Shown: positions 36,313-47,879, counted from the first letter of the stretch. The stretch: DNA of 64,000 nucleotides from Nitrospirillum amazonense (GCF_007828035.1 NZ_VITV01000001.1:248001-312000), one strand, 5' to 3'. A program made the numbers and translations. Notes: generated by a model not told the origin, from the letters alone.

Positions 36313-37998
36313 TCAGTGGCCGGCGTCGGGGTTGGCATCCGCCTTGGGCTCGCTCTGCGCGGGCGTCTCGGCGGGTGTTTCAGTAGTGGACGGCTCAACC
36401 GCCGGCTCGGTGCCCGGCGTCTCACTCGTCGCCGGGTGGGCCGAGAGGGTCCCGGCGTTGGCGGCCGGGACGAAGGCGGAGGCCGGGTTGGCAACCGGCG
36501 GGGTCAGTCCCTCGGCGGCCAGGGCTTCGCGGTGGTGCGACAGGATATGGTCCAGCGAGGCGGCGTACACGCTGCTGAAGCTCTTCGGATAGACGCCCAT
36601 CATGATGACGATGGCGACCAGCGGGGCGAAGTAGAGGATCTCCTTCCCGTTCAGGTCGGGCATGGCGATCACGTCCGGCTTCTCCAGCTTGCCGTAGAAC
36701 AGCTTGCGATAGAGCAGCAGCATGTAGGCGGCGCCGAACACCAAGCCGGTGGAGGCGAACAGGCCCACCCAGGTGTTGGCCTCGTACGCGCCCAGCATGG
36801 ACAGGAACTCACCCACGAAACCCGAGGTGCCGGGCAGGCCGACCGAGGCCAGCATGAACAGCATGAACACCACGGCGTACTTGGGCATGTTGTGCGCCAT
36901 GCCGCCGTAGCGCGCGATTTCACGGGTGTGCAGGCGGTTGTAGACCACGCCGATGCAGAGGAAGAGCGCCGCCGACACCACGGTGTGCGACAGCATCTGG
37001 AACATGGCGCCGTCCAGGCCCTGGGCGTTGGCGGCGAAGATGCCCATGCTGACGTAGCCCATGTGAGCCACGGAGGAATAGGCGATCATCTTCTTCATGT
37101 CGGTCTGAGCCAACGCCACCAGCGAGGTGTAGATGATGGCGACGACCGACATCACGAACACCAGGTTGGTGTAGGTGGCCGAGCCGATGGGCAGCATCTG
37201 CAGGTTGGCGCGGATCAGACCGTAACCGCCCATCTTCAGCATGACGCCGGCCAGCATGACGGAGCCGGCGGTCGGCGCCTCCACGTGGGCGAAGGGCAGC
37301 CAGGTGTGGAACGGCCACATCGGGGTCTTCACCGCGAAGGCGGCGAAGAAGGCCAGCCACAGGATCTTCTGCATCGACGGATCGAAGGTGTGGTCCAGCA
37401 TCACTCGCATGTCCATCGTGCCGACCTGCAGGTACATGGCGACGATGGCCAGCAGCATCAGGACGGAGCCGATGAAGGTGTAGATGAAGAACTTGTAGGC
37501 GGCGTAGATGCGGCCCGGACCACCCCACACGCCGATCATCAGGAACATCGGCAGCAGGACACCTTCGAAGAAGATGTAGAACAGGATGAAGTCCAGCGCG
37601 GTGAACATGCCGACCAGCATGGTCTCCAGCAGCAGGAGCGACATCATGAACTCCTTCACCCGCTTCTCGATGCTGTCCCAGGAGGCCAGCACGCAGACGG
37701 GGGTGAGGAAGGTCGAGGCCAGCACGAACCAGACGGACACGCCATCGATGCCGCGCAGGTACTGGATGCCCAATGCCGGGATCCAGCTGTGTTCCTCCAC
37801 CAGCTGGAAGCCGGCGCTGGAGGGGTCGAACTTCACCAGGATGAACAGCGAAACGATGAAGGTGAGAAGCGAGGTCGCGAGGGCGATCGCCTTCGCGTTC
37901 CGCGCCACGGCCTGTTCTTCGCCGCGCACCAGCAGGATGAGTAGGGCGCCAATCGACGGAAGGAACGTCGTCAGCGACAGGATCGGCCAATCAGCCAT
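36313..37998 (-). CDS. nuoM: NADH-quinone oxidoreductase subunit M with a low-complexity tail
   Basis: A proton-pumping antiporter-like subunit. It has 561 aa, with FFEGVLLPMFLMIGVWGG, WPFHTWLPFAHVEAPTAGS and SSVAHMGYVSMGIF as family hallmarks. The protein runs about 55-65 residues past the usual end of NuoM. The tail (after about residue 495) is Pro/Ala/Thr/Glu-rich with repeated ETP and AET-type units and ends DANPDAGH. The frame is clean, so the tail is real in this assembly. nuoL lies 19 bases upstream. Confidence 0.94.
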   Translation of the reverse strand: MADWPILSLTTFLPSIGALLILLVRGEEQAVARNAKAIALATSLLTFIVSLFILVKFDPSSAGFQLVEEHSWIPALGIQYLRGIDGVSVWFVLASTFLTPVCVLASWDSIEKRVKEFMMSLLLLETMLVGMFTALDFILFYIFFEGVLLPMFLMIGVWGGPGRIYAAYKFFIYTFIGSVLMLLAIVAMYLQVGTMDMRVMLDHTFDPSMQKILWLAFFAAFAVKTPMWPFHTWLPFAHVEAPTAGSVMLAGVMLKMGGYGLIRANLQMLPIGSATYTNLVFVMSVVAIIYTSLVALAQTDMKKMIAYSSVAHMGYVSMGIFAANAQGLDGAMFQMLSHTVVSAALFLCIGVVYNRLHTREIARYGGMAHNMPKYAVVFMLFMLASVGLPGTSGFVGEFLSMLGAYEANTWVGLFASTGLVFGAAYMLLLYRKLFYGKLEKPDVIAMPDLNGKEILYFAPLVAIVIMMGVYPKSFSSVYAASLDHILSHHREALAAEGLTPPVANPASAFVPAANAGTLSAHPATSETPGTEPAVEPSTTETPAETPAQSEPKADANPDAGH

Positions 37999-38017
37999 CT
38001 TAGATGCCTCGTCCTGC

Positions 38018-39979
38018 TCAGGGCTTGAAGTAGAACCAGCCGACCAGCGCGACCACGCCGATCACCATGGCGAATGCGTAATGGTAGACGTACCCGGACT
38101 GCAAACGGCTGACGCCGGCGGCCACACCGCGGGTGGTCTTGGCGACGCCATCGGGGCCCAAGCCGTCGATGATGGCGCCGTCGCCGGCCTTCCACAGGCC
38201 GAAGCCGAGGACCTGGGCCGGCTTCACGAACAGCACGTCGTAAATCTGGTCGAAGAAGTACTTGTTGAAGACCAGCACATGCAGCGGCTTCACGATCTTG
38301 GTGAAGGTCGCCGGGATGCCGGGCACGAACATGTAGCAGACATAGGCCAGGGCGATGCCGGCCAGGCCGACCAACAGCGGCAGCAGGCCCACCCACTCCG
38401 GCCCCTCATGGGCGGCGTGGATGCTGTCATGGGCGTGCAGGACCTGGATGGCGCCGCGCCAGAATTCGGCGCGGGCGGCATGGCCGACGAACCACTCGTA
38501 GCCGCCGATACCGGCGATCAGGGCGCCGATGGCCAGCACGGTCAGCGGACCAGTCATGACCAGCGGGCTCTCATGCACGTGGTCCATGACCTCCTTGGAG
38601 GCGCGCGGCTTGCCATGGAAGGTCATGATCAGCAGGCGCCAGGAGTAGAAGGCGGTCATGAAGGCGGCGGCGATGCCCAGCCAGTAGGCAAAGTGGCCGA
38701 CGGCGGTGCCGGAGCCGTAGGCGGCCTCCAGCACGATGTCCTTGGAGTAGAAGCCGGCGAAACCGAAGCCAGGGAATGCGCCAATCTTGGGGATGCCAAC
38801 ACCGGCCAGGGCCAGGTTGCCGATCCACATCACCGCGTAGGTGAAGGGGATCAGCCTGGCGATACCGCCCATCTTGCGCATGTCCTGCTCACCCGACATG
38901 GCGTGGATGACGGAACCGGCGCCCAGGAACAGCAGGGCCTTGAAGAAGGCGTGGGTCATCAGGTGGAAGACGGCGGCCTGGTAGGCCGACACGCCGATGG
39001 CGAAGAACATGTAGCCCAGCTGGCTCATCGTCGAATAGGCGATGACGCGCTTGATGTCGAACTGGGTCATGCCGATCGTCGCGGCGACGAAGGCGGTCAG
39101 GGCGCCCAGCACGGTCACCACGGCCAGGGCGGCGGGGGCATACTCGAACACCGGGCTCATGCGGGCCAGCATGAAGACGCCGGCGGTCACCATGGTGGCG
39201 GCATGGATGAGGGCCGACACCGGGGTCGGGCCTTCCATCGCGTCCGGCAGCCAGGTGTGCAGGCCCAGCTGGGCCGACTTGCCCATGGCGCCGACGAACA
39301 GCAGCAGGCAGGCGCAGTCCAGCGCCGACACATGCCAGCCCAGGAAGTTGAAGGTGGCGTGGGCCTTGCCGGCGGCGGCCGGGAAGATCGTGCCGAACTC
39401 GACACTGCCGAAGATGATGAAGATTGAGAAGATGCCCAGCGCGAAGCCGAAGTCACCGACGCGGTTCACCAGGAACGCCTTCATGGAGGCGTCGTTGGCG
39501 CTCTTCTTCTCGAACCAGAAGTTGATCAGCAGGTAGGAGGCGACACCGACGCCCTCCCAGCCGAAGAACATCTGCACCAGATTGTCCGACGTCACCAGCA
39601 TGAGCATCATGAAGGTGAACAGGCTGAGGTAGGACATGAACCGGGGCTTGTCCGGGTCATGGCTCATGTAGCCGACGGAGTAGATGTGGACCATGGTCGA
39701 CACGCCGTTGACCACGATCAGCATAACCGCCGTCAGGGTGTCGACGCGCAGGGCCCAATCGACGTGGAAGTCGCCGCTGGCAACCCAGTTGGCCAGCGGA
39801 ACCACGGTGGCATGACCGTTCACGGCCACGTCGATGAACAGGATGATGGACAGGACCAGCGCGACTACCATGGCGCCGCAGGTGACGAGCTGGGAGCCCA
39901 GGTCACCGATGCGGCGGCCGAAGAAGCCGGCGATGAACGCCGCGAGGAGCGGCAGGAAGATTGCTGCGATAACGGCCAT
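38018..39979 (-). CDS. nuoL: NADH-quinone oxidoreductase subunit L
   Basis: The largest antiporter-like subunit, with about 16 helices and the long C-terminal lateral helix. It has 653 aa. Visible hallmarks are FFGWEGVGVASYLLINFW, LHTWLPDAMEGPTPVSALIHAATMV and YSTMSQLGYMFFAIG. ATG 39979 begins MAVIAAIFLPLLAAF; a TTG three codons upstream is less likely. The nuoK stop lies 5 bases before it. Confidence 0.95.
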   Translation of the reverse strand: MAVIAAIFLPLLAAFIAGFFGRRIGDLGSQLVTCGAMVVALVLSIILFIDVAVNGHATVVPLANWVASGDFHVDWALRVDTLTAVMLIVVNGVSTMVHIYSVGYMSHDPDKPRFMSYLSLFTFMMLMLVTSDNLVQMFFGWEGVGVASYLLINFWFEKKSANDASMKAFLVNRVGDFGFALGIFSIFIIFGSVEFGTIFPAAAGKAHATFNFLGWHVSALDCACLLLFVGAMGKSAQLGLHTWLPDAMEGPTPVSALIHAATMVTAGVFMLARMSPVFEYAPAALAVVTVLGALTAFVAATIGMTQFDIKRVIAYSTMSQLGYMFFAIGVSAYQAAVFHLMTHAFFKALLFLGAGSVIHAMSGEQDMRKMGGIARLIPFTYAVMWIGNLALAGVGIPKIGAFPGFGFAGFYSKDIVLEAAYGSGTAVGHFAYWLGIAAAFMTAFYSWRLLIMTFHGKPRASKEVMDHVHESPLVMTGPLTVLAIGALIAGIGGYEWFVGHAARAEFWRGAIQVLHAHDSIHAAHEGPEWVGLLPLLVGLAGIALAYVCYMFVPGIPATFTKIVKPLHVLVFNKYFFDQIYDVLFVKPAQVLGFGLWKAGDGAIIDGLGPDGVAKTTRGVAAGVSRLQSGYVYHYAFAMVIGVVALVGWFYFKP

Positions 39980-39984
39980 GGCCC

Positions 39985-40293
39985 TCAACCCTTCATCAGG
40001 TTGATGTCCTCAACCGCGATCGAGCCACGGTTGCGGAAGTAGATGACGAGGATGGCGAGGCCGATGGCGGCCTCGGCAGCCGCGACGGTCAGGATGAACA
40101 GGGCGAAGACCTGTCCCACCAGATCGTGCAGGAAGACCGAGAAGGCGACGAGGTTGATGTTGACCGCAAGCAGGATCAACTCGACCGACATCAGGATGAT
40201 GATGACGTTGCGGCGGTTCAGGAAGATGCCGAACACGCCCAGGATGAACAGGATGGCCGCCACCGACAGGTAGTGGCCCAGACCGATATCCAT
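39985..40293 (-). CDS. nuoK: NADH-quinone oxidoreductase subunit K
   Basis: A 102-aa, three-helix membrane subunit. [16 protein letters not shown] at the start matches the family's MEIGL-type N-terminus, and [17 protein letters not shown] carries the conserved membrane Glu. Two in-frame ATGs lie just upstream (40296 and 40305); 40293 gives the family length. GGAAAA is just before it. Confidence 0.94.
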   Translation of the reverse strand: MDIGLGHYLSVAAILFILGVFGIFLNRRNVIIILMSVELILLAVNINLVAFSVFLHDLVGQVFALFILTVAAAEAAIGLAILVIYFRNRGSIAVEDINLMKG

Positions 40294-40308
40294 CATGTTT
40301 TCCATGGT

Positions 40309-40917
40309 TTACACGCCCTCCCCGGTCCGGACCTTGACCACGGCCACCACGTCCTCGCGGCGGCGGGCCAGCTGGTCGGCGATGACCTGGCGGCGCACGC
40401 CCTTGCGCGAGCGCAGGGTCAGCACAATGGCGCCGATCATGGCGACCAGCAGCACCAGGCCAGAGGCCTCGAAGATAAAGGCGTATTGGGTGTAGAGCAG
40501 GTCGCCCAGCGCCTGGGCGTTGCCCACGCTTTCCGGCGTCGGCGCCGCGCGGACGCTGTCGGCCGGGCCGGCGTAGACCCAGCCGGAGATCACCAGCCCC
40601 AGTTCCGCCAGCAGGGCCGCCCCCACGGCGAGGCCCGCCGGCAGGTAGCGCAGGAAGCCCTTGCGCAGTTCCTGGAAGTTGATGTCCAGCATCATGACGA
40701 CGAAGAGGAACAGCACCGCCACGGCGCCCACGTAGACGATGACCAGGATCATCGCCACGAATTCCGCCCCGATCAGCACGAACAGGCCGGCCGCATTGAA
40801 GAAGGCCAGGATCAGGAACAGGACGGAGTGCACCGGGTTGCGCGCCGTGATCACCAGCATGCCGGCCAGCACCAGCACGGCGGCGAACAGATAGAAGGCG
40901 AGAGCGGGCAGTATCAT
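40309..40917 (-). CDS. nuoJ: NADH-quinone oxidoreductase subunit J
   Basis: A 202-aa membrane subunit with five helices. The conserved GAVAVLFLFVVMMLDI in helix 3 includes the pi-bulge region that links quinone reduction to pumping. ATG 40917 begins MILPALAFYLFAAV. A 167-base gap separates it from nuoI, the longest gap inside the operon, with no gene in it. Confidence 0.94.
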   Translation of the reverse strand: MILPALAFYLFAAVLVLAGMLVITARNPVHSVLFLILAFFNAAGLFVLIGAEFVAMILVIVYVGAVAVLFLFVVMMLDINFQELRKGFLRYLPAGLAVGAALLAELGLVISGWVYAGPADSVRAAPTPESVGNAQALGDLLYTQYAFIFEASGLVLLVAMIGAIVLTLRSRKGVRRQVIADQLARRREDVVAVVKVRTGEGV

Positions 40918-41084
40918 CGGCGGCTCTCCTTCCGGTGCGGGTTGCGGACGTTGGCGATCAAGATTTCTCTCCGGTAACCGGGCCCATCGTCTGGGTCCCT
41001 GACTCGACGTCGGGGGCGCGGGCGATCCCGCGCGCGGGTGTCACGGGGTTAGGCGTCACAAGGCGTTAAAGGCGCACTCAAGGC

Positions 41085-41573
41085 TCAGCGGTAGGGCGCA
41101 TCCGCGGCGATGTTGGCCGCCAGCAGCGGCTCCCACCGGTCGCCGTTCGCCAGCAGCTTTTCCTTGTTGTAGAAAAGCTCCTCGCGCGTTTCGGTGGCGA
41201 ACTCCAGGTTCGGCCCCTCGACGATGGCGTCCACCGGGCAGGCCTCCTGGCAGAGGCCGCAGTAGATGCACTTGGTCATGTCGATGTCGTAGCGGGTGGT
41301 CCGGCGCGAGCCGTCCTCACGGGGTTCCGCTTCGATGGTGATGGCCAGGGCCGGGCACACTGCTTCGCACAGCTTGCAGGCGATGCAGCGCTCTTCCCCG
41401 TTGGGATAGCGGCGCAGCGCGTGTTCGCCACGGAAGCGGGGGCTGAGCGGGCTGCGCTCATACGGGTAGTTGAGCGTCACCCGGGGCTTGAACATGTAGC
41501 TGAAGGTCAGGGCGAAGCCCTTCACCAGCTCGGTCATGAACAGGCCGCGCGCCGTGCGGTCGAGCCAGGCCAT
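41085..41573 (-). CDS. nuoI: NADH-quinone oxidoreductase subunit I
   Basis: A 162-aa peripheral iron-sulfur subunit that carries clusters N6a and N6b. Two ferredoxin motifs are visible: [12 protein letters not shown] and [12 protein letters not shown]. The amphipathic N-terminus ([16 protein letters not shown]) lies on the membrane. The length is standard. It sits 90 bases after nuoH. Confidence 0.95.
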   Translation of the reverse strand: MAWLDRTARGLFMTELVKGFALTFSYMFKPRVTLNYPYERSPLSPRFRGEHALRRYPNGEERCIACKLCEAVCPALAITIEAEPREDGSRRTTRYDIDMTKCIYCGLCQEACPVDAIVEGPNLEFATETREELFYNKEKLLANGDRWEPLLAANIAADAPYR

Positions 41574-41663
41574 GTCGTCACCTCATTCCTTGATGCGGGG
41601 GGCGGCTCCCCCCGCGGTCACAAGTCAGTACCAAAGTCCCGCCCCGGGGCGGGGACGCATCGC

Positions 41664-42683
41664 TCAGTGCGGCAGCTTGTCGAAGTAGACAAGGAAGCCG
41701 GAGGTCAGGATCACCCAGACCAGAGAGAAGGGCAGGAAGACCTTCCAGCCCAGGCGCATCAGCTGGTCATAGCGGTAGCGGGGCAACGTGCCGCGCACCC
41801 AGATGAACACGAACATCAACAGGCAAATCTTGATGATCAGGTTCAGCGGGCCGGGGATGAAGCCCAGGAGGGGGAACGGCTGCCAGCCGCCCAGGAACAG
41901 GATGGAGGTCATCCCGCTCATCAGGAGCATGCTGATGTACTCGCCCAGGAAGAACAGGGCGAAGGTCATGGCCGAGTATTCGGTGTGGAAACCGCCCACC
42001 AGCTCGGACTCGCCTTCCGGCAGGTCGAAGGGGGCCCGGTTGGTTTCCGCGAGCGCCGAGATGAAGAACACCACGAACATGGGGAACAGCGGGATGCAGA
42101 ACCACAGGTGGGTCTGCGCCCGGACGATGTCCGACAGGTTCAGCGAGCCGACGCACAGCAGCACGGTGATGATGACGAAGCCGATGGAGACCTCGTAGGA
42201 CACCATCTGCGCGGCGGAGCGCAGGCCGCCCAGGAAGGCGTACTTCGAGTTGGACGCCCAGCCCGACATGATGATGCCGTAGACGCCCAGCGAGCTGATG
42301 GCGAAGAGGTAGAGCACGCCGACGTTGATGTCGGACAGCACCAGGCCCTCACCGAAGGGGATGACCGCCCAGGCCACCAGCGCCAGGATGAAGGTGATCA
42401 TCGGCGCCACCAGGAACACGGCGCGGTTGGCGCCGGCCGGGATGATGGTCTCCTTGGTCATCAGCTTCAGGCCGTCGGCGAACGGCTGCAGCAGACCGAA
42501 GGGGCCGACCAGGATCGGGCCCTGGCGCAGCTGGATGGCGGCCAGCACCTTGCGTTCCATGTAGGTCATCATGGCCATCGCGATCAGCAACGGCACCGTG
42601 ATCACCAGGATCTTCAGGATGATCGCCACCAGGGTCGCCCAGGTGAGGGGCAAGCCCAGGTGCAGGGCGAGGAAATCAGCCAT
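41664..42683 (-). CDS. nuoH: NADH-quinone oxidoreductase subunit H
   Basis: The 339-aa membrane subunit that forms the quinone chamber with NuoB and NuoD. Hallmarks are [19 protein letters not shown] and [20 protein letters not shown], with the acidic residues of the E-channel. ATG 42683 overlaps the nuoG stop by eight bases. Confidence 0.95.
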   Translation of the reverse strand: MADFLALHLGLPLTWATLVAIILKILVITVPLLIAMAMMTYMERKVLAAIQLRQGPILVGPFGLLQPFADGLKLMTKETIIPAGANRAVFLVAPMITFILALVAWAVIPFGEGLVLSDINVGVLYLFAISSLGVYGIIMSGWASNSKYAFLGGLRSAAQMVSYEVSIGFVIITVLLCVGSLNLSDIVRAQTHLWFCIPLFPMFVVFFISALAETNRAPFDLPEGESELVGGFHTEYSAMTFALFFLGEYISMLLMSGMTSILFLGGWQPFPLLGFIPGPLNLIIKICLLMFVFIWVRGTLPRYRYDQLMRLGWKVFLPFSLVWVILTSGFLVYFDKLPH

Positions 42684-44742
42684 GGGTACCGGTCCTCTCG
42701 GCAACGGCGGGCGACACGAAGGCCTCCGTGCATTCGGCCATGGTGGCCGAGGCGCGGCTGATCGCGTCGGTCATGTAGAAGTTCTCCACCGGCAGGGTGA
42801 AGGGGGCGGCGGCCACGGCACTGGCGGTACCAAAGGCACCCCAGGCGGCCGGGGTGACGCGGTCGATCTGGGCGAACACCGGGTTGGCGTCGGCCAGCCG
42901 CTTGCGCAGCTGCTGCAGGGTGTCATACGGCAGGGGCTTGCCCAGGGCGCCGGACAGCGCGCGGATGATCTTCCAATCCTCACGCGCCTCGCCCACCGGG
43001 AAGGTGGCCTGGCGGGTATGCTGGGCGCGGCCCTCGGTGTTGACGTAGGTCGCGTTCTTCTCGGTGTAGGCGGCACCCGGCAGGATGACGTCGGCGCGGT
43101 GGGCGCCCCGATCACCGTGGTGGCCCTGATAGATCACGAAGGCGCGGCCGAAGTTCTGGGCGTCGATCTCGTCGGCACCCAGCAGGTAGACCACCTCGAC
43201 CTCGCCCTTGCGGGCACCGTCCAGGATGCCGGCCAGGTCGCGGCCCCCCTCGGCGGGCAGGAAGCCCAGGTCCAGGGCGCCGACGCGCGAGGCGGCGCGG
43301 TGCAGGACGTTGAAACCGTTCCAGTCCTCACGCACCAGGCCGCAAGCCTCGGCCACCGCGCGGGCGGCGGCCCAGACGGCGGCGCCGTCCGGACGGGCCA
43401 GGGCGCCGGAGCCCAGGATCAGCAGGGGCTTCTTGGCGGCCTTCAGCGTCTCGGCATAGGGGTGGCTGCCGTCGGCGATGGCGTTCAGCAGCGTGGCGTC
43501 GTTGCCCAGGTGCTCGATGGGGAAGGTCAGATCGACGCGCGGGCCCAGTACGGTGACGGTCAGGCCGCCCTGCAGGTAGCGCTTGCGGATGCGGGCGTTG
43601 ACCAGCGCGCCTTCCCAGCGCGGGTTGGTGCCGATCAGGAGGATCTGGTCCGCCTGCTCGATGCCCGCGATGGTGCTGTTGAAGATGTAGCCGGCGCGGG
43701 ACGCCGCGTCGATGGCGCTGCCGTCCTGGCGGCTTTCCAGGCTGGCCACACCCATGCCGCCCAGCAGGTCCTTCAAGGCCAGCAGGCTTTCGGCGTCGGC
43801 CAGGTCGCCGGCGATGGCGGCGATCTTCTCCGGTGCGGCACCCTTCAGCTTGGACGCGGTCAGGGCCAAAGCCTCTTCCCACGAGGCGGCACGCAGCTTG
43901 CCGTTCTCACGGATGTAGGGGCGGTCCAGGCGCTGGCGCTTCAGGCCGTCATGGGCGTAACGGGTCTTGTCGCTGATCCATTCCTCGTTCACCGCCTCGT
44001 TCAGGCGGGGGAGGATGCGCAGCACTTCGCCGCCGCGGGTGTCGATGCGGATGTTGGACCCGACGGCGTCCAGGACGTCCACCGATTCCGTCTTACGCAG
44101 TTCCCAGGGCCGGGCGGTGAAGGCATAGGGCTTGGAGGTCAGCGCGCCCACCGGGCACACGTCCACCAGGTTGCCCGACAGCTCGGACGAGACGGCGGCC
44201 TCGACGTAGGTGCCGATCTCCATATGCTCGCCACGGCCGGTGGCGCCCATCACGGACACGCCCGCGATCTCGTCGCTGAAGCGGATGCAGCGCGTGCAGT
44301 GGATGCAGCGCGTCATGATCGTCTTGATCAGCGGGCCCAGGTTCTTGTCCTTGACCGCGCGCTTTTCCTCGCCGTAGCGGCCACGGTCGAAACCGTAGCC
44401 CACGGCCTGATCCTGCAGGTCACACTCGCCGCCCTGGTCGCAGATGGGGCAATCCAGCGGGTGGTTGATGAGCAGGAACTCCATCACCCCCTTGCGCGCC
44501 TTGTGCACGGTGTCGGTGTCGGTCTTGATCACCATGCCTTCGCCGCAGGGCATGGCGCAGCTGGCGATGGGCTTGGGGGCCTTCTCCATCTCCACCAGGC
44601 ACATGCGGCAGTTGGCCGGGACCGACAGCTTCTCGTGATAGCAGAAGCGCGGAACCTCGATGCCCAGCTGCTCGCAGGCCTGCAGCACGGAGGTGCCAGG
44701 CGCCACTTCAAGCTCGATACCGTCGATGGTCAGTTTCGGCAT
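42676..44742 (-). CDS. nuoG: NADH-quinone oxidoreductase subunit G
   Basis: A 688-aa catalytic-arm subunit. The N-terminal 2Fe-2S ferredoxin domain has Cys in [18 protein letters not shown] His/Cys-ligated 4Fe-4S site ([17 protein letters not shown]) and a second 4Fe-4S site ([10 protein letters not shown]) follow, then a molybdopterin-oxidoreductase-like fold without the cofactor. The start at 44742 follows nuoF by 20 bases. Confidence 0.95.
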   Translation of the reverse strand: MPKLTIDGIELEVAPGTSVLQACEQLGIEVPRFCYHEKLSVPANCRMCLVEMEKAPKPIASCAMPCGEGMVIKTDTDTVHKARKGVMEFLLINHPLDCPICDQGGECDLQDQAVGYGFDRGRYGEEKRAVKDKNLGPLIKTIMTRCIHCTRCIRFSDEIAGVSVMGATGRGEHMEIGTYVEAAVSSELSGNLVDVCPVGALTSKPYAFTARPWELRKTESVDVLDAVGSNIRIDTRGGEVLRILPRLNEAVNEEWISDKTRYAHDGLKRQRLDRPYIRENGKLRAASWEEALALTASKLKGAAPEKIAAIAGDLADAESLLALKDLLGGMGVASLESRQDGSAIDAASRAGYIFNSTIAGIEQADQILLIGTNPRWEGALVNARIRKRYLQGGLTVTVLGPRVDLTFPIEHLGNDATLLNAIADGSHPYAETLKAAKKPLLILGSGALARPDGAAVWAAARAVAEACGLVREDWNGFNVLHRAASRVGALDLGFLPAEGGRDLAGILDGARKGEVEVVYLLGADEIDAQNFGRAFVIYQGHHGDRGAHRADVILPGAAYTEKNATYVNTEGRAQHTRQATFPVGEAREDWKIIRALSGALGKPLPYDTLQQLRKRLADANPVFAQIDRVTPAAWGAFGTASAVAAAPFTLPVENFYMTDAISRASATMAECTEAFVSPAVAERTGTHG

Positions 44743-44762
44743 GTCTCAAATCCTTCCACCGA

Positions 44763-46043
44763 TCACTCGGCAGCGATGCTCTGGCGATAATCGGCGATGC
44801 GGCGTTCCATCTCCGGACGGAAGTGCCGGATCAGGCCCTGCACGGGCCAGGCGGCGGCATCGCCCAGGGCGCAGATGGTGCGGCCTTCGATCTGCTTGGT
44901 GACGTCCTGCAGCATGTCGATCTCTTCCAGGCGGGCCTGGCCGCGAACCATGCGGTCCATGACGCGGGCCAGCCAGCCGGTGCCTTCGCGGCAGGGCGTG
45001 CATTGGCCGCAGCTCTCATGCATGTAGAACTTCGACAGGCGGGCGATGGCGCGGACGATGTCGGTGGACTTGTCCATGACGATCACGGCCGCCGTGCCCA
45101 GGCCGGACCCGACCTCACGCAGGCTGTCGAAATCCATCAGCACGGTGTCGCAGATGCTCTTGGGCATCACCGGCACGGAGGAGCCGCCGGGGATGACGGC
45201 CAGCAGGTTGTCCCAGCCGCCGCGCACGCCGCCCGCATGGCGCTCGATGAGTTCCTTCAGGGGGATGCCCATCTCCTCTTCCACGTTGCACGGCTTGTTC
45301 ACGTGGCCGGAGATGCAGAACAGCTTGGTGCCCACGTTCTTGGGGCGGCCGATGCCGGCGAACCAGGCGGGACCGCGGCGCAGGATGGTGGGAACGCCCG
45401 CGATGCTCTCCACGTTGTTGACCGTGGTGGGGCGGGAATACAGGCCGGCGTTGGCGGGGAACGGCGGCTTGTTGCGCGGCTGGCCCTTCTTGCCCTCGAT
45501 GGACTCGATGAGCGCGGTTTCCTCGCCGCAGATGTAGGCGCCCGCGCCCTTGTGCAGGTAGATGTCGTAGTCGTAGCCGCTGCCGCAGGCGTTCTTGCCG
45601 ATCAGGCCGGCGGCGTAGGCCTCGTCGATGGCGACCTGGACGTTGGACGCCTCGTTGTAGAACTCGCCACGGATGTAGATGTAGCAGGCGGTGGCGCCGA
45701 TGGCGAAACCGGCGATCAGGCAGCCTTCGATCAGCTTATGCGGATCGTGGCGCAGGATCTCGCGGTCCTTGCACGTGCCAGGCTCGCCCTCGTCGGCGTT
45801 GATCACCAGATAGACGGGGCCATCCACCTTCTTGGGCATGAAGGACCACTTCAGGCCGGTGGAGAAGCCGGCGCCGCCACGGCCGCGCATGCCCGATTCC
45901 TTCACCTGCTCGATGATGGTATCGCGGCCGCGGGCCAGGATGTCCTTGGTGCCGTCCCAGTCGCCGCGCTTGCGGGCGGCTTCCAGGCGGAAGTCCTCGT
46001 AGCCGTAGAGGTTGGTGTAGATGCGGTCTTCGTCGCGCAACAT
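44763..46043 (-). CDS. nuoF: NADH-quinone oxidoreductase subunit F
   Basis: The 426-aa NADH- and FMN-binding subunit. [13 protein letters not shown] near 55-67 is the NADH-site glycine loop. [19 protein letters not shown] belongs to the FMN site. [15 protein letters not shown] carries the N3 4Fe-4S cysteines, with a fourth Cys further on. ATG 46043 lies 5 bases after the nuoE stop. Confidence 0.95.
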   Translation of the reverse strand: MLRDEDRIYTNLYGYEDFRLEAARKRGDWDGTKDILARGRDTIIEQVKESGMRGRGGAGFSTGLKWSFMPKKVDGPVYLVINADEGEPGTCKDREILRHDPHKLIEGCLIAGFAIGATACYIYIRGEFYNEASNVQVAIDEAYAAGLIGKNACGSGYDYDIYLHKGAGAYICGEETALIESIEGKKGQPRNKPPFPANAGLYSRPTTVNNVESIAGVPTILRRGPAWFAGIGRPKNVGTKLFCISGHVNKPCNVEEEMGIPLKELIERHAGGVRGGWDNLLAVIPGGSSVPVMPKSICDTVLMDFDSLREVGSGLGTAAVIVMDKSTDIVRAIARLSKFYMHESCGQCTPCREGTGWLARVMDRMVRGQARLEEIDMLQDVTKQIEGRTICALGDAAAWPVQGLIRHFRPEMERRIADYRQSIAAE

Positions 46044-46048
46044 CGGCC

Positions 46049-46681
46049 TTACTCCTGCGACGCCGGCTTGACGCCGTTACGCTGCGCCATCTCGATCAGC
46101 GTCGTCGGACCGCCGATGGGCGCGGAATTGATGCGGCCGTTCTGCGGGCCGGGCTTGGGCGTCTCGCCCCGGATCAGGGTATCCAGCAGCGCCTCGGTGG
46201 AGGGGCCGTCCAGGTCCTCGTAATAGATGTCGTTGAGCGAGATGACGGGCGCGTTGACGCAGGCGCCGGCGCATTCCACCTCGACCACCGTGAACTGGCC
46301 GTCGGCCGTGGTCTCGCCCGGGCCGATGCCCAGCTTGCGCTTGCACGCCGCCAGCACCTCGTCCGACCCGCGCAGCCAGCACGGGGTGGTCGTGCAGACC
46401 TGCACGAAGTGCTTACCCACCGGCTTCAGGTTGTACATGGTGTAGAAGCTGGCGACCTCGTACACGCGGATGGGGGCCATGCCCAGCATGCCGGCGACGT
46501 AGTCCATGGCGGCGCGGGGCAGCCAGTTGTCGTGCTGGCGCTGGGCCAGGTCCAACAGGGGCATCACGGCGCTCGCCTGGCGGCCTTCCGGATACTTGGC
46601 GATGATCCGCTGGGCCAGGGCCAGGTTGTCGGCGGTGAATTCGAAGGTCGCCGGACCGGCAGGGGTCTCGGAAGCGCTCAT
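46049..46681 (-). CDS. nuoE: NADH-quinone oxidoreductase subunit E
   Basis: A 210-aa thioredoxin-like 2Fe-2S subunit carrying cluster N1a. The ligands are in [12 protein letters not shown] and [14 protein letters not shown]-terminal stretch of about 40 residues ([13 protein letters not shown] onward) exceeds the short E. coli form, as is usual in alphaproteobacteria. Its start overlaps the nuoD stop by four bases. Confidence 0.95.
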   Translation of the reverse strand: MSASETPAGPATFEFTADNLALAQRIIAKYPEGRQASAVMPLLDLAQRQHDNWLPRAAMDYVAGMLGMAPIRVYEVASFYTMYNLKPVGKHFVQVCTTTPCWLRGSDEVLAACKRKLGIGPGETTADGQFTVVEVECAGACVNAPVISLNDIYYEDLDGPSTEALLDTLIRGETPKPGPQNGRINSAPIGGPTTLIEMAQRNGVKPASQE

Positions 46682-47871
46682 CGGTCGATCTCTCCGAACA
46701 CGACGTCGATGGAGCCGATGATCGCGACGGCGTCGGCGAGCATGTGGCCCCGGGACATGAAATCAACACCCTGCAGATGGGCGATGCCCGTCGGCCGGAT
46801 CTTGCAGCGATAAGGACGGTTTGACCCGTCGGAGACCAGGTACACGCCGAACTCGCCCTTGGGCGATTCGGTGGCGGTGTAGGTCTCGCCGGCGGGGACG
46901 TGGTAGCCCTCGGTATACAGCTTGAAGTGATGGATCAGCGATTCCATCGAGCGCTTCATGTCGCCACGCGGCGGCGGGGCGATCTTGCGGTCGTCCACCT
47001 TCACGGCGCCGGGGGTCTGGCGCAGCTTGGCCACGGCCTGCTGCACGATCCGGTTGGACTGCCGCATCTCCTCTACGCGCACCAGGTAGCGGGCGTAGCA
47101 GTCGCCGGTCTTGCCCACGGCGACGTCGAAGTCGTACTCGGCGTAGGTGTCGTAGGGTTGGGCCTTGCGCAGGTCCCACGGAATGCCGGAGGCGCGCAGC
47201 ACCGGGCCGGTGAAGCCCCAGGCCAGCGCCTCGTCACCCGAGACGATGCCGATGTCGACCAGGCGCTGCTTGAAGATGCGGTTGGCCGTCAGCAGGCCTT
47301 CCACGTCGTCGACGAACTTCTCGAACTTGGCCGCGTAGGCCTCGATGTCGTCCAGCATGCCGGCCGGCAGGTCCTGGTGGACACCGCCCACGCGGAAGTA
47401 GTTGGCATGCATGCGGGCACCCGACACCCGCTCATAGAACTCCATGAGCAGCTCGCGCTCCTCGAAGCCCCACAGGGCCGGGGTCAGCGCGCCCACGTCC
47501 ATGGCGAACGTGGTGACGTTCAGCAGGTGGTTCAGGATGCGGGTCAGCTCGGCGAACAGCACGCGGATGTGCTGCGCGCGCTTGGGCGGGGTGATGCCCA
47601 GCAGCTTCTCCGCGGCCAGGACGAAGCTGTGCTCTTCCGACATGGGCGAGACATAGTCCAGCCGGTCGAAATAGGGCATCGCCTGGATGTAGGTCTTGTA
47701 CTCGATGAGCTTCTCGGTGCCGCGATGCAGCAGACCGATGTGCGGGTCCGCCCGCTCCACGATCTCGCCGTCCATCTCCAGAACCAGGCGCAACACGCCG
47801 TGGGCGGCAGGATGCTGCGGCCCGAAGTTCATCGTGTAGGGTTTGATTTGGCTTTCGACAGGATTGGCCAT
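46678..47871 (-). CDS. nuoD: NADH-quinone oxidoreductase subunit D
   Basis: The 397-aa subunit contributing to the quinone site, related to hydrogenase large subunits. [19 protein letters not shown] is the conserved quinone-binding His region, and [14 protein letters not shown] follows. It ends with [24 protein letters not shown] 47871 begins MANPVES. NuoC and NuoD are separate genes here, unlike the fused form in E. coli. Confidence 0.95.
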   Translation of the reverse strand: MANPVESQIKPYTMNFGPQHPAAHGVLRLVLEMDGEIVERADPHIGLLHRGTEKLIEYKTYIQAMPYFDRLDYVSPMSEEHSFVLAAEKLLGITPPKRAQHIRVLFAELTRILNHLLNVTTFAMDVGALTPALWGFEERELLMEFYERVSGARMHANYFRVGGVHQDLPAGMLDDIEAYAAKFEKFVDDVEGLLTANRIFKQRLVDIGIVSGDEALAWGFTGPVLRASGIPWDLRKAQPYDTYAEYDFDVAVGKTGDCYARYLVRVEEMRQSNRIVQQAVAKLRQTPGAVKVDDRKIAPPPRGDMKRSMESLIHHFKLYTEGYHVPAGETYTATESPKGEFGVYLVSDGSNRPYRCKIRPTGIAHLQGVDFMSRGHMLADAVAIIGSIDVVFGEIDR

Positions 47872-47879
47872 GGCCGATC

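Noticed and set aside
34858-37944. A 1028-codon open frame on the plus strand opposite nuoN and nuoM
   Set aside because: It is rich in His, Gln, Gly and Asp with no domain pattern, and mirrors the codon bias of the hydrophobic nuo genes on the other strand. The nuo genes are unambiguous.
42571-44790. A 739-codon plus-strand frame opposite nuoG
   Set aside because: It has the same antisense artefact composition, with no motif and no plausible start signals.
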